NCBI GenBank assembly: GCA_033085395.1
Contig: JANQBS010000507.1
Location: 1-17,860, forward strand
DNA from: Xanthoparmelia taractica
Taxonomy: Eukaryota > Ascomycota > Lecanoromycetes > Lecanorales > Parmeliaceae
DNA: 17,860 nucleotides
Direction: 5' to 3'
This document shows, piece by piece, positions 10,390 through 17,600 of this stretch (positions are counted from its first letter, which is position 1; each line of letters opens with the position of its first letter). A program made the position numbers and the translations under genes. Below the pieces are notes generated by a model. The model was not told the DNA's origin. It did no database searches and saw nothing but the letters and a program-made list of their open reading frames with translations.

Positions 10390-11670
10390 ATGCTGTATAA
10401 GTCCTTCGCCATGACGGTGAGCTCATACAGAATTGGCTAAGCGAAGAGTCTGGCTGACCGTATATACCTCAGAGCCACAGGAAACCCTCAACCAAAGTCA
10501 GCGACTGGATCTCAGAGAAGGGGGATTTCGAACGTCTGCCCTCTGCATTCCAAAATTGGATCTCAACAGCAGAGAACTCAGGTTTTCCGCCCGAGAGAGG
10601 AAGATATCACCTTTATGTTGCATATTCATGCCCTTGGGGTACTCATCCCATCTTAGCTGTTGTAATTTTGCGCTGATCATCATCCCAGCACATCGGACCC
10701 TGATTATGAGACAGCTGAAAGGCCTTGAGGACATCATCTCTTTTACGACCATGCACTGGCACCAAGATGAGAAAGGTCCCATTACCCACTTCCATGGGGT
10801 TCTGACTACTCTACTGAGCGATTTTAGGCTGGCGCTTTGCAACACATTCTGAGCAAAATCTGTCCATTCGTATGACGCCCGATCCTTATCATGTCGGGTT
10901 CACGCATCTGCAGGACTTGTTCTATCATCTGGATCCAAACTACCGGGGCAGCTACACGACACCTACTCTGTATGACACCCATTCCGACAAGATTGTGAAT
11001 AACGAAAGTGCGGACATTGTTAGAATGATGAACAGGGCCTTCGAGGATCTCCTGCCTGACAAAGAAAGGTGCTACGACCTCTACCCGATCAGTCATCGGT
11101 CCGAAATTGATTCAGCGAAGGATTGACTTTTCAATGGCATCAACGACGGCGTCTATCGAGCTGGATTCGCTCAGTAAGCCAACATCCCAAAATCCCTTCA
11201 AATCTGAAACGCACTTACAGCACTTTGAGTGGATAGATCGCAGGAGTCTTATGAGAGCGCTGCACTTGGCGTCTTCTCCGCTCTTGAAAGGGCAGAATCA
11301 CACTTGCGCAACAAGTCCAGTGCGGGACCCTACTTCTTTGGTGCTTGCATCACAGAAACCGACGTCCGCCTGTTCACGACGCTCATTCGCTTCGATCCTG
11401 TCTACGCTCAGCCATTTCAAAGTCAATTTGAAAGACATCCGCACTGGATTTCCAGCTTTGCATCGATGGATGCGATGGCTGTATTGGACGGAGCTAGCCT
11501 TCAAAGACACGACCCACTTTGATCACATTAAGTGGAATTACACCAAAAGCCATAAGCATATCAATCCCACCTGGATTACGCCGCTGGGTCCCATTCCGCA
11601 CATATCACCACTAGATGAAGCGGTCGAATGCGGAAATAGCAGCAATCCAGATCTTGAAAATATACTCTAA
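10390..11670 (+). pseudogene. Glutathionyl-hydroquinone reductase / omega-class GST (ECM4 family), disrupted
   Basis: Family members reduce glutathionyl-quinones using an active-site Cys. Five exons can be built: 10390-10416, 10473-10638, 10689-10775, 10828-11173 and 11237-11670. The introns are GT-AG, 50-63 bp, in compatible phases. The product starts MLYKSFAMT (a second in-frame ATG is at 10411). It then has VSDWISEKGDFERLPSAFQN, FPPERGRYHLYVAYSCPWA (catalytic Cys about residue 62), HRTLIMRQLKGLEDIISF, EKGWRFAT, YTTPTLYD, IVNNESADIVRM, GPYFFG, TDVRLFTTLIRFDPVY, and the C-terminal TKSHKHINPTWITPLGP. Restored length would be about 350 residues, normal for the family (yeast Ecm4 is 370). Two lesions are seen: TGA at 11124-11126 where the family has Trp (after SAKD), and one extra C at 11412-11413 that shifts the frame between RFDPVYAQ and HFKVNLKDIR. 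Sequencing error could explain the indel but less easily the stop. Confidence 0.85.
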
Positions 11671-12335
11671 GTACTTTCAAAACTCAGCCCATAGGTTATG
11701 CAATCAAGTTCAATAAATTCGAAGGGGAACGACGAGATATTCATAGGCGTCGTTGAACAAAAGGCTTCACTTTCACGATTTCCTGATTGACCGAAGCAAG
11801 GTACCTTTATGATCCCTAGAGTAAACACAGCGTTTGGTCTGCCAGGACGATACTATCAGCTTTTCGTTCGTCGACTAGCTGCACAATCCTCTCCTGGCCT
11901 GCCTCTTAGATCAATAATCCATATTCTCAAGAGCTCGCTGTAGGTTGATAGACCAGAAAGCTCAATGAGCTTCTGGCTGGCAAGCATACGAGTTCATCAT
12001 ACTGTCAATCCACCGAGATACGCGGGTGCGTGCCAGCGCTGCCCCATACAGTGATGCCCAGGCTTAATTGCTACCGAGCATATATATGGACCTTGGTACC
12101 TCACAGCGCAGGCATCATTAGCTGTGGCTCTGCAATTCTGAAGAACAAGCAGTATCGAAGCGGAGCAACAGAACAAAGACAGCATCAGCAGGTTGAAAGA
12201 GGTTTGATGTAGTTCATATGTCTGTGTTATTGCTAATGACCTCCAAAGATCATGTCTACCTACATTCTCCATACACCTTAACAAACGAGCGTTATCCTGC
12301 GTGCATTCTTCATCAAAGAAGCTGATATCGCCTTT
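11671..12335. other. Intergenic region between convergent pseudogenes
   Basis: Normal base composition. It lies between the 3' end of the plus-strand reductase and the 3' end of the minus-strand oxygenase. An open stretch on the minus strand (12284-11997, 95 codons) has no recognisable motif, and a 60-codon plus-strand stretch overlaps it. I see no domain, tRNA or repeat here. It probably holds the two 3' untranslated regions. Confidence 0.45.
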
Positions 12336-13329
12336 CTACTCGGCCTGACTCCAGCCTTCCATTGTCGCATGCTCTGGCCTCAAGAAATAGGACAGGTAAC
12401 ACCGCTTATCAGCGCCATCAAAGGGTTGCGAAACCTTGTGCTTTGGCGAAAACAACTTATTCCCCGAAAGACGCTGTAATGAGTCTCCAATGTTGATGAG
12501 CGCACAGCCTTCCTCCAGGGGCGATGAGAAAGCGAAACCCAGGGCCGGAGCATACGCAGAGAGACCCCACTTGTCGTAGAATAAGAGGGTCAAGGTTGCG
12601 CTATCCGTGTGCAGGTTGTCGCCCACATCGGACAGTTTGGCCAATGAGGGTTCATAGATTAGCTTGAGGCCTGCGTCGCTGGGCTGGCCATCGCGATGAT
12701 GCTGCTCGAATCGCTGCTTTTTTTCGAGCTGAAGGGCGTCCAAGAGACGAGCTATGATGGTTTGGCATGCTTCTTGACAGCCATTGCTGAATCGCGTCAA
12801 CATGTCGCCGTGGTTTCGCATGGTGTCGGGTCACTTGATAGTTCCCGCGGCCATTTAGTCCATTGCCATCTATGTGGCAGTGTCACTATCAGGTACTCTG
12901 CCAGTGTGAAAGAAAGGCAAAGGAAAGTACTACCTCAAACGTCTCATCACAAGAGCTTGTCTTGTAGCTGAAAAAGAGTGTCAGCACAAAACTCCCCTAA
13001 GTATCCTCTTCGAGTTTTCTTGCTTACCCGCGGTCCTGCGACGCCTCCAGGTCTTTTCTCACATCTTTCTCCTTGATTTTTTTGGGTCGCATAAAATACT
13101 CATCCGAAATTTGATAGACACGAGGTACGTCTGGGAGCACTGATACGCCCGCTGAGCTGTTGCGTAGATCAAGATAGAACCATCCGGGTGAAACGGCCGC
13201 AGCTACGAGCATCTTGACTGCTGACGGCTCTCCACTTTCAAGCTTTGCGAGGCTGATGGTGTCAAATGTGGAGACAGGGATGATCTTCCCTTTGATGGTC
13301 GTAGTGGCGGTCTCGGTCATGCTGGACAT
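12336..13329 (-). pseudogene. 2-oxoglutarate/Fe(II)-dependent oxygenase (isopenicillin-N-synthase-like), disrupted
   Basis: Three exons on the minus strand: 13329-13028, 12967-12934 and 12869-12336. Introns of 60 bp (GTAAGC...TTTCAG) and 64 bp (GTAGTA...CATAG) have matching phases. Exon 1 encodes the DIOX_N-type start: IIPVSTFDTISL, then GWFYLDLRN and SDEYFMRPKKIKEKDV. Exon 2 gives YKTSSCDETFE. Exon 3 carries the catalytic jelly roll: DNLHTDSATLTLLFYDKWGL (Fe ligands about His199 and Asp201), GCALINIGDSLQRLSGNKLF, KHKV (His256), and KRCYLSYFLRPE with the 2-oxoglutarate-binding Arg about 268. The usual R-x-S reads R-C-Y. Full length would be about 289 codons. Exon 3 has two in-frame stops near its start, TAA (12857-12855) and TGA (12833-12831). 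Both could arise by one C-to-T change (CAA, CGA). The correct frame is shown by exon phase and by ATG-rich MAMD...PDTMRNHGDM leading into the conserved part. Substrate unknown. Confidence 0.82.
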
Positions 13330-13512
13330 TTTGTCCTGGTTGATCACTCGAGTAAATGTTTACTATGGTGTCTGGATGGGTTGTTATACTGAAGTGGAAG
13401 TGTGCTGAACAGAGAATTCCCTTTGAAATATTCCAGGAGAAAGCAAGCTACTCACGTCTTTACAAGCTCCTGCTCCTTCCTTGAGTTCTTGGGCTTTTAA
13501 TATGCTCTTTCT

Positions 13513-14060
13513 CTAGGAGGAATAAATATCCTTTGCTTGGATCGAGCCTCTCCGATCGCGTCCAACACTACTCGTGGAAGATTGGTAAATACCGCCGTAA
13601 CCCTCGATCGTTTCCCCTATCTCTTCGAATACAATCTGTGCGAGCTTGGCATTTTTATACAAAACAATTCCGCTGGAATTCTTGACTTCCATCAAAGCTC
13701 CCATAGCACCTTCATACCCAGCATCGACCACGCCCGTACTAACTCCCACACCGGATTGCCACAGCGACGATCTAGGAAAAACACGTGCCATGCAATTCCG
13801 TGGGATTTTGACCGTTTCATTAAAATCGATCAAGTAGGCCCTTGTTGTAGTGTGATTGTGTGGCTGGTGTTGTCGAACGGTAGGCTAGAGGTTCTAGCGG
13901 CCTGACGCTTGGTATTGTCGAAGTCGATCGTAGCCGCTGAGGTCCATTCGGAAACCTGACGCAGAGTAAGGTCGATACCGCAGGGCTGTTGCTGCTGGGC
14001 GACATGTCGCAGGTTGCGCACCCATTGACGGGTGACGATTTCGAGTCCGCTGAGAATCAT
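13513..14060 (-). pseudogene. dUTPase / dCTP-deaminase-like nucleotide hydrolase, frameshifted
   Basis: Proteins of the trimeric dUTPase/DCD fold hydrolyse dUTP or deaminate dCTP, limiting uracil in DNA. ATG at 14060 opens MILSGLEIVTRQWVRNLRHV, then QPCGIDLTLRQVSEW, ATIDFDNTKR and SHTITLQQG. After a break at 13841-13839 the next frame continues AYLIDFNETVKIPRN, ARVFPRSSLWQSG, VVDAGYEGAMGALMEV, GIVLYKNAKLAQIVF, GYGGIYQSS and SVGRDR, ending at TAG 13515-13513. The RSSLxxSG and DAGYxG blocks are the family signatures (about residues 97-104 and 113-118). The two halves differ by one frame; adding one base to the GGG run would join them. No GT-AG intron fits there. Restored length about 182 residues is usual for the single-exon fungal form. 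It lies head-to-tail with the oxygenase, 183 bp upstream of it. Whether it was a dUTPase or deaminase cannot be told. Confidence 0.82.
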
Positions 14061-14090
14061 AGTGTAGCTTCAGACTTTGCTGATGTTCCT

Positions 14091-14098
14091 TATATATA
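14091..14098 (-). promoter_or_regulatory. Possible TATA element upstream of the dUTPase-like gene
   Basis: TATATATA lies about 30 bp upstream of the ATG at 14060 on the minus strand, in a region that is not AT-rich overall. The position is close for a fungal TATA box plus 5' leader, so support is weak. Confidence 0.25.
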
Positions 14099-14202
14099 AA
14101 CAGAACAACTTGGGTGGTGGTGATGGTGGCAGACGCAAAGATGTTTGTTTACACCGTTACGGCCCGACGCGCGTTGATTCGAGCGCTGAAATAGGCGCAC
14201 AC

Positions 14203-14400
14203 CGTATTCTTTTATCCCGCTTACTTAGTCTATATATAGCTATCGAGATAGTCATTTAGGTCTATCTCGCATAGATATTTAGGCCTGCTGATGACCTAGC
14301 TGGGCCTGCTGGCTGCTGACCCTAGCGCTGGGACGGCTCAATCATCTATCTGAAGTTATGCTTGGTCCCGGTGTGTATGCCTTCATGAATGAGAGCACCT
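14203..14400 (+). repeat. Left arm of inverted repeat
   Basis: About 198 bp, matching the reverse complement of 14627-14865 with an internal gap. In the inner 115 bp it carries G or C where the right arm has A or T at most differing sites, so it looks closer to the ancestral state. Its inner end joins ABC-transporter sequence at 14401. Confidence 0.75.
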
Positions 14401-14401
14401 A

Positions 14402-14616
14402 CTGAGCGGGCTCGTACACATCTGGTTGTTTGGCACAGGATGTGCTGCGTTGGAATGTGAGACCAGTAGGTTCGCTACCAGCCAATTTGTCACCAGTAAT
14501 AACACGGATGTTCTTTCGTGAAGCGAGCACGCCTAAGAGCGTTGTTTACCAGCGCCAGACGCACCCACAAGAGCAGTGAGAGTACGAGGCTTGATATACC
14601 CATAGGTATCTTTCAG
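14402..14616 (-). pseudogene. Fragment of PDR-type (ABCG) ABC transporter, second nucleotide-binding domain
   Basis: The minus strand encodes YGYIKPRTLTALVGASGAGK, containing a complete Walker A (GASGAGK, 14565-14545). After a one-base loss at about 14545 the next frame gives TTLLGVLASRKNIRVITGDK, then LAGSEPTGLTFQRSTSCAKQ and PDVYEPA, and a stop TAG at the arm boundary (14401-14399). This is the NBD2 start of fungal pleiotropic drug resistance transporters (family style SGAGKTTLLDVLASRKNxGVITGD, then FQRxTSYxxQxDVHEP). About 71 codons remain out of roughly 1,450 in a full gene. There is no Walker B, signature motif or membrane segment. It sits exactly between the inverted-repeat arms. It cannot make a functional transporter. 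Confidence 0.85.
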
Positions 14617-14626
14617 AAGTCAGATT

Positions 14627-14865
14627 AGTGTTCTCATTCATGAAGGCATACACATCGGGACCAAGCAGTACTGTAGATAGTTGATTGGGCCGTCCCAACG
14701 CTAAGGTCAGCAGTCAGTAGGCCTAGCTAGGTCGTTAGCAGGTCTAGATAAGCCCCTAGACGTGTCTTAGCGCTAGAAAAACTCCCTACACCTATGCGGT
14801 ATAGACCTGGAGTGTTTAATTAGATAGCTATATATAGGCGTGGATGAGTGAGATAAAAGAATACG
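14627..14865 (-). repeat. Right arm of inverted repeat
   Basis: About 239 bp, inverted relative to the left arm. Its inner 160 bp (14627-14786) also align without gaps to 15025-15184 in direct orientation. That alignment stops within GGGAG (minus strand), which may be the true terminus of a smaller element. Confidence 0.75.
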
Positions 14866-15020
14866 ATTGCTCTAAGTGAGAAGAATTCGAATAAAGAGTC
14901 AACTAATAATATAAGATTTATATATATAGTGCTCTCGAAGACACGTATCTCCCGCATATGCGTATGTATCTAAAATAGGGGCTAAATCATGAGATATATT
15001 AATCTTTAGTCTCATTATTC
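14866..15020. other. Unassigned spacer between the two arm copies
   Basis: Mixed composition. A less AT-rich patch (about 14930-14990) has GAAGACACGTATCTCCC and CATATGCGTATG. It does not align by eye with the ABC fragment or the arms, and no coding motif was found. Confidence 0.35.
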
Positions 15021-15184
15021 GATTAGTGTTCTTATTTATAAAAATATATATATCGAAATTAAGTAATATTATAAATAGTTAATTGAGTCGTTTTAACGTT
15101 AAGGTTAGTAGTTAATAAACTTAGCTAGATCGTTAGTAGATCTAGATAGATCTTTAAACGTATCTTAGCGTTAGAAAAACTCTT
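15021..15184 (+). repeat. RIP-mutated direct copy of the right arm
   Basis: 15025-15184 aligns without gaps to 14627-14786 at an offset of 398. By hand count 44 of 160 positions differ, all transitions: 43 C-to-T or G-to-A in this copy, one A-to-G. All 12 CpA sites and 4 of 6 TpG sites are changed, while all six CpG sites are kept. Homology ends at 15184, immediately next to the tyrosine-recombinase coding region. It ends at about 15021 on the other side, where the ABC fragment is absent. Confidence 0.9.
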
Positions 15185-15199
15185 AAATAATTAAAAGAC

Positions 15200-15960
15200 G
15201 TTATATAAGAGTCTCGCAGAAGATTTCGCATAGCGATCTAATGATATAAGTATCGCTAGTACTAGCGCTAATAAAACGAAAGATGCTAATATCTTCGTGA
15301 TATAATAAATATTCGCTCGAGATAAGTAGTAATATAGAGACGATAAAAATCGAACTTTTAGCGTCTTAATAGTATAATCTTATCGTCGCTAAGATCTACC
15401 TCGCGTATTAAAGTAGTAGTCTCTCTACGAAAGAAGTATCTTAAATAATAATCTCTTATATCGAGCGAGATTAATATTTAACGAAGTTAATTAATAATTA
15501 GCTTTTTAATAAAAGAGCTCTTATTTAATTAAAAGAGAAAGCTATTTAATAAGATCTTTTATTTAAAGAGATATCGTAAAGTCTTTATAATATAAGCGTT
15601 ATTATTTAACGTTATAATAATAAGGGTTATCTCTTGATAAAAGAAATTCGTTTTAAATACTAGAAGTATAAGTTCGAGATATTTCTCGTATAATCTTATC
15701 GAGCGACGAATAAGAAATTATTGCTCGAAGTTCTGGGCTTTGCGATTACGTGTAATATATGTAAACTCGCTTACACGAAGAAATGCGATGAATACGAGAT
15801 AAAAGACTATATAGAGCGTTGCTTCGGCCTCGTCTTCTTAATTAATATAAGTAAGTATTTATAATAATAAATCTTTAGTGATTAAACGATATTCTTTTAT
15901 CTTAGTCTCGCCTCGTAAATATCGAATATCAACAATAATTCTTTGCAATTAAGAATTATA
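15200..15960 (-). pseudogene. Tyrosine recombinase of the YR retrotransposon
   Basis: The minus strand reads RYLRGETKIKEYRLITKDLL, then LQILTYIN, ATLYIVFYLVFIAFLRVSEF continuing TYITRNRKAQNFEQ, FLIRRSIRLYERYLELILLV and FKTNFFYQEITLII. FLRVSEFTY (15783-15757) is the box around the first catalytic Arg of fungal YR recombinases (FLRxGEFT), and the preceding RGE..TKE..PIT is also typical. Near 15215-15260 a frame reading LDRYAKSSARLLYNVF resembles the LGRWxSxAxxxY box with the nucleophilic Tyr. The H-x-x-R motif expected before it could not be assigned without a frame change. The protein would end very close to the arm copy at 15184. Confidence 0.7.
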
Positions 15961-16309
15961 AAATATCGCAAGATTCTTATATCTTATATTAACGTGAGCT
16001 AATCTAATATCTATTAGATAGATTTTAATAATCTTAATCTTAACTCGTCTTATACTAAGATATACGATTTAGTTAATAAGTAAGTTAACGATCGCTGAGA
16101 AGAAAGATATACTTTTATTAATAGCGCAATAAGCGCTATATAACTTGATAAGTATAATATATATTTTTTACGTCTTTGCGATTAAACTTTATTAGAGAAG
16201 ACGAGTTACCTCTCGTAATAGTGTAATCTAATTATACTAGAAATTCGATAAATCGCGTCTTAGCTCTACGAAGCGATTAAGATATATCTTAGCTATGAAT
16301 ATACGTTAG

Positions 16310-16515
16310 CGATCTTTCGATATTAAAAGTATAATAAATTATCTACTAGCTTATTAATCTTAATTAGAATTTATATTAAGATTAAATAGATATTATATTT
16401 TATTAATAGCATTATTATATCTTATAGTAAGATTATAGTTAATTCGCGAATAAAGAACTTTTTAAGATTATAAATATATACGTTATTATCGCAATATAAT
16501 ATTAATCGTGATCTC
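16310..16515 (-). pseudogene. RNase H domain of the YR retrotransposon
   Basis: The minus strand reads LYCDNNVYIYNLKKFFIREL, then TIILL-DIIMLLIKYNIYLI, ILIKINKLVDNLLYF and RKIANVYS. The family pattern is CDNxAVVxxLNK...RxxxIDxL...WIPTKxNxLADALSRF. The catalytic Asp in CDN survives, and the later Asp of LADxLSR is kept as VDNLLYF. The frame differs from the RT frame, so a small indel lies between about 16515 and 16750. Confidence 0.65.
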
Positions 16516-16749
16516 TAAAGTCTTTATAATTATAATTAAATAGCGTGATATATAATCTTTATTTCTTTAAACTAAATATCTTTCTAATGATAACGTATAG
16601 GTATCGAAATATTAAAAGCCTTCTAGACCGAGTATAAGAGATCTAAGTACTTTAGAATATAGTCTTTTATATTAAAGGTTTCTAATACGTCGATTTAAAT
16701 ATACTATATTAATTAACTAGTAACGTAACGAATCAACTTAAGAGTTAAG

Positions 16750-17545
16750 ATTATTTTAATCTTTTAGGAAGATCTCTTATTATAGTAGATTAATCTTTAT
16801 ATATAATGTAATTTTAATAAGTGCTATTAATCTTCGAATAATATCGAAAAGTCGCCTTAAGAACGCTCTTCCTAAGATTACGATCTTAGTAGCAAATAAT
16901 AAGAAATCGATCGCTAACTCGAGTTCGCGATATAAGATTACCGTCTAATTTAGAAGGTTCTTAATCGTATTTCTCGCCCGAGCGAGCTTATCGAGAAAAA
17001 GTCTAATCTATATTAGAATATTATCGAACTTAATCCCTAGAAAATCAACTATAATACTCATAATATTCTTGGTGTAATTGATTTTAAAGCCTAATTCTTT
17101 ATATACGAGATTAAATTATTGGCCGTATGCGATCGCATTATCGATTAATGCTAGAATAGCGAAGAAATCGTCTAGATAGTAAAGTATTATAATTTAAAGA
17201 AGAACTATTATTAAGATTTAATTGAGAGTCTTTGTAAATAGATTAAATATAAATAATAACGTACGCAGATCGAAGAATAGATATTATTCTATTTAATAGC
17301 GATCGTTATAGTGAAATCCTAGTAACTATTGATTTAAAATTATAATTAATATATATCTGAAGACGTCTTTTAGATCTCTTTTAACGAACTAAGTCTTAAG
17401 ATCTTATTATAGTAGTGCGGTCACTGCGTTATTATATATCGCGTATTTTAGAGCCTCTTAGTTCTAGGGTATATCGTTATTAACTAAGGTCCCGTATAAG
17501 AATAAGAGATTATAAATACATCTTTAATTATTATCGTGCTTTGGA
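16750..17545 (-). pseudogene. DIRS-like reverse transcriptase
   Basis: One continuous minus-strand frame reads PKHDNN-RCIYNLLFLYGT, then LKYAIYNNAVTALL, KRDLKDVFRY (motif A, DIKxAFR in the family), LLGFHYND, YLFFDLRTLLFIFNLFTK (motif B, LPFGLRSAPxIFNxF), YYLDDFFAIL with YLDD at 17178-17167 (motif C, intact), LVYKELGFKIN, IMSIIVDFLGIKFD, LFLDKLARARNTIK, YRELELAIDFLLFATKIV, and GRAFLRRLFDII. The last two blocks (RELxSLIGxLxxAxKVVxPGRxFLRR) are characteristic of the DIRS-type RT group, not of gypsy or copia. Stops are scattered, but no frameshift is seen within this domain. Confidence 0.8.
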
Positions 17546-17600
17546 ATTAGCTTTAACGACGAGTAGACGAATTACTATTTCGTCTAAGTACGGGCCGGAA

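Larger units (their letters stand above)
14203..14865. mobile_element. Inverted-repeat element carrying a host gene fragment
   Basis: Two arms (14203-14400 and 14627-14865) are inverted copies of each other. Both outer ends read CGTATTCTTTTATC inward, both share CTATATATAGCTAT, GACCTAGCT, GGGACGG, GCTTGGTCCC, and an inner end TGTATGCCTTCATGAATGAG. The left arm lacks about 40-50 bp present in the right arm near the CTATCTCGCATAG / CTATACCGCATAG point. Most differences between the arms are transitions. The centre is not transposon sequence but part of an ABC transporter gene. There is no transposase, so this would be a non-autonomous, Pack-type element. No target-site duplication is evident at the outer ends. 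Superfamily (MULE-like or other) is undetermined. Confidence 0.7.
15185..17600 (-). mobile_element. Tyrosine-recombinase retrotransposon (DIRS/Ngaro-like), RIP-degraded
   Basis: The minus strand carries, in order, a reverse transcriptase, an RNase H and a tyrosine recombinase instead of a DDE integrase. This is the defining gene set of YR retrotransposons. RT and recombinase lie in the same frame register, RNase H in another, so at least small indels occurred. Many TAA/TAG codons stand for Gln or Trp. The 5' end would be near or beyond 17600, and the typical split or inverted terminal repeats were not identified. The downstream end touches the RIP-mutated arm copy at 15184. Confidence 0.75.

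Noticed and set aside
10498..10845. 115-codon open stretch on the minus strand
   Set aside because: It is antisense to exons 2-4 of the ECM4-type gene, whose plus-strand exons match the family in detail.
12652..12971. Open stretches overlapping the oxygenase on both strands
   Set aside because: They cross the introns and the shifted frames of exon 3. Exon phases show the true frame is the one with HTDS and the two stops.
11124..13841. Programmed frameshifting or stop-codon recoding
   Set aside because: The lesions are of different types in unrelated genes and lack slippery-site or readthrough context. Gene decay or sequencing error is simpler.
13537..13905. 122-codon plus-strand open stretch
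   Set aside because: Antisense to the dUTPase-like gene; it has no recognisable motif of its own.
10390..14060. A biosynthetic or detoxification gene cluster (GST-like reductase + 2OG oxygenase + dUTPase)
   Set aside because: There is no shared pathway, no core synthase or regulator, mixed strands, and all three genes are broken. Proximity alone does not support a cluster.
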